Shown here: piece by piece, positions 63,863 to 64,000 of the stretch
Layout: each line of letters begins with the position of its first letter
Numbering within the stretch: position 1 is the stretch's first letter
Source: an uncultured Geobacteraceae bacterium
GTDB lineage: Bacteria > Desulfobacterota > Desulfuromonadia > Geobacterales > Pseudopelobacteraceae
Direction of reading: 5' to 3'
DNA length: 64,000 nucleotides
Assembly (NCBI GenBank): GCA_903876875.1
Contig: CAIRBT010000073.1
Span: 1 to 64,000, forward strand
Translations under genes and position numbers: made by a program
The notes under the pieces: model-generated
The model's input: only the letters and a program-made list of their open reading frames with translations
Told to the model about the DNA's origin: nothing
Databases searched by the model: none

Positions 63863-64000
63863 GGCAGGTAACTCCTCGGATAAGAATCTGGTCGATTGAT
63901 TAAAATTTAGTAGTGACATCGTTATCTATGTACATCCAGACACCATTATCCAGCTGTTTTTTACCCTGTCGAAGGCGACGAATGAGGGTAATTCGGGCAG

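Noticed and set aside
63900-64000. A minus-strand open frame entering from beyond the window and stopping at 63900-63902
   Set aside because: Only about 32 residues are visible, with no identifiable domain. It might be the tail of another gene but cannot be supported.

Overview
The window looks like part of a chromosome from a Geobacter/Pelobacter-like deltaproteobacterium (Desulfuromonadia). This is inferred from gene content: periplasmic sensors with c-type haem CxxCH motifs, a two-CW Cys-rich protein beside a chemotaxis receptor, a GerMN lipoprotein-like protein next to murI, a sulfide dehydrogenase/NfnAB-like pair, methylmalonyl-CoA decarboxylase, and a very large number of PAS-containing hybrid histidine kinases. 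No rRNA, complete tRNA, CRISPR array or full insertion sequence was seen.

Region 1 (1-3332) is a toxin-antitoxin islet. A hipBA pair and a divergent DUF6471-Fic pair lie between two inverted, nearly identical copies of a miniature inverted-repeat element. The region between the two pairs holds four 14-bp operator-like sites at an exact 50-bp period and a perfect 21-bp stem-loop. Region 2 (3354-13751) is mostly housekeeping: a polysaccharide deacetylase and UspA, a divergent IclR regulator, polA, a release-factor-like protein, plsC, rnhA, GerMN and murI. Toxin-antitoxin debris (a hipA tail and a PIN-domain tail) sits among them. The region ends with a PAS-LuxR regulator.

Region 3 (13720-40996) is an almost uninterrupted minus-strand signalling block. 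It holds seven histidine kinases besides CheA, five single receivers, a NarX/NarL-type pair, a chemotaxis set (two-CW, MCP, CheW, a deleted MCP), and CheA-PilZ. Three of its operons start downstream of the same conserved upstream sequence: TGTAGT, 7 bases, then CGACAGACA, with the last part overlapping a -35 box. A fourth, weaker copy lies inside the block. This is the strongest sign of a coordinated but uncharacterised regulon. The kinases and receivers greatly outnumber DNA-binding outputs (one NarL-type regulator here, one PAS-LuxR nearby), which suggests phosphorelay to shared receivers or to c-di-GMP/chemotaxis outputs.

Region 4 (41447-50721) has an exported Lys/Ala-rich protein and a CsbD-like protein behind a possible sigma-54 promoter, then pssA. 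A flavin/iron-sulfur oxidoreductase pair follows, whose first gene is frameshifted at a run of ten G. A 1316-residue hybrid kinase is coupled to a receiver-kinase. Region 5 (50766-63862) runs mainly on the minus strand: a methylmalonyl-CoA decarboxylase, a CoA-acylating aldehyde dehydrogenase, a tandem Usp protein, a P2-type cation ATPase, a receiver and a hybrid kinase. A palindromic repeat separates these from two further coupled receiver-kinases. Several short remnants (Fic, HipA, PIN, Rpn, DUF1640, MCP) show that the block has gained and lost accessory genes.
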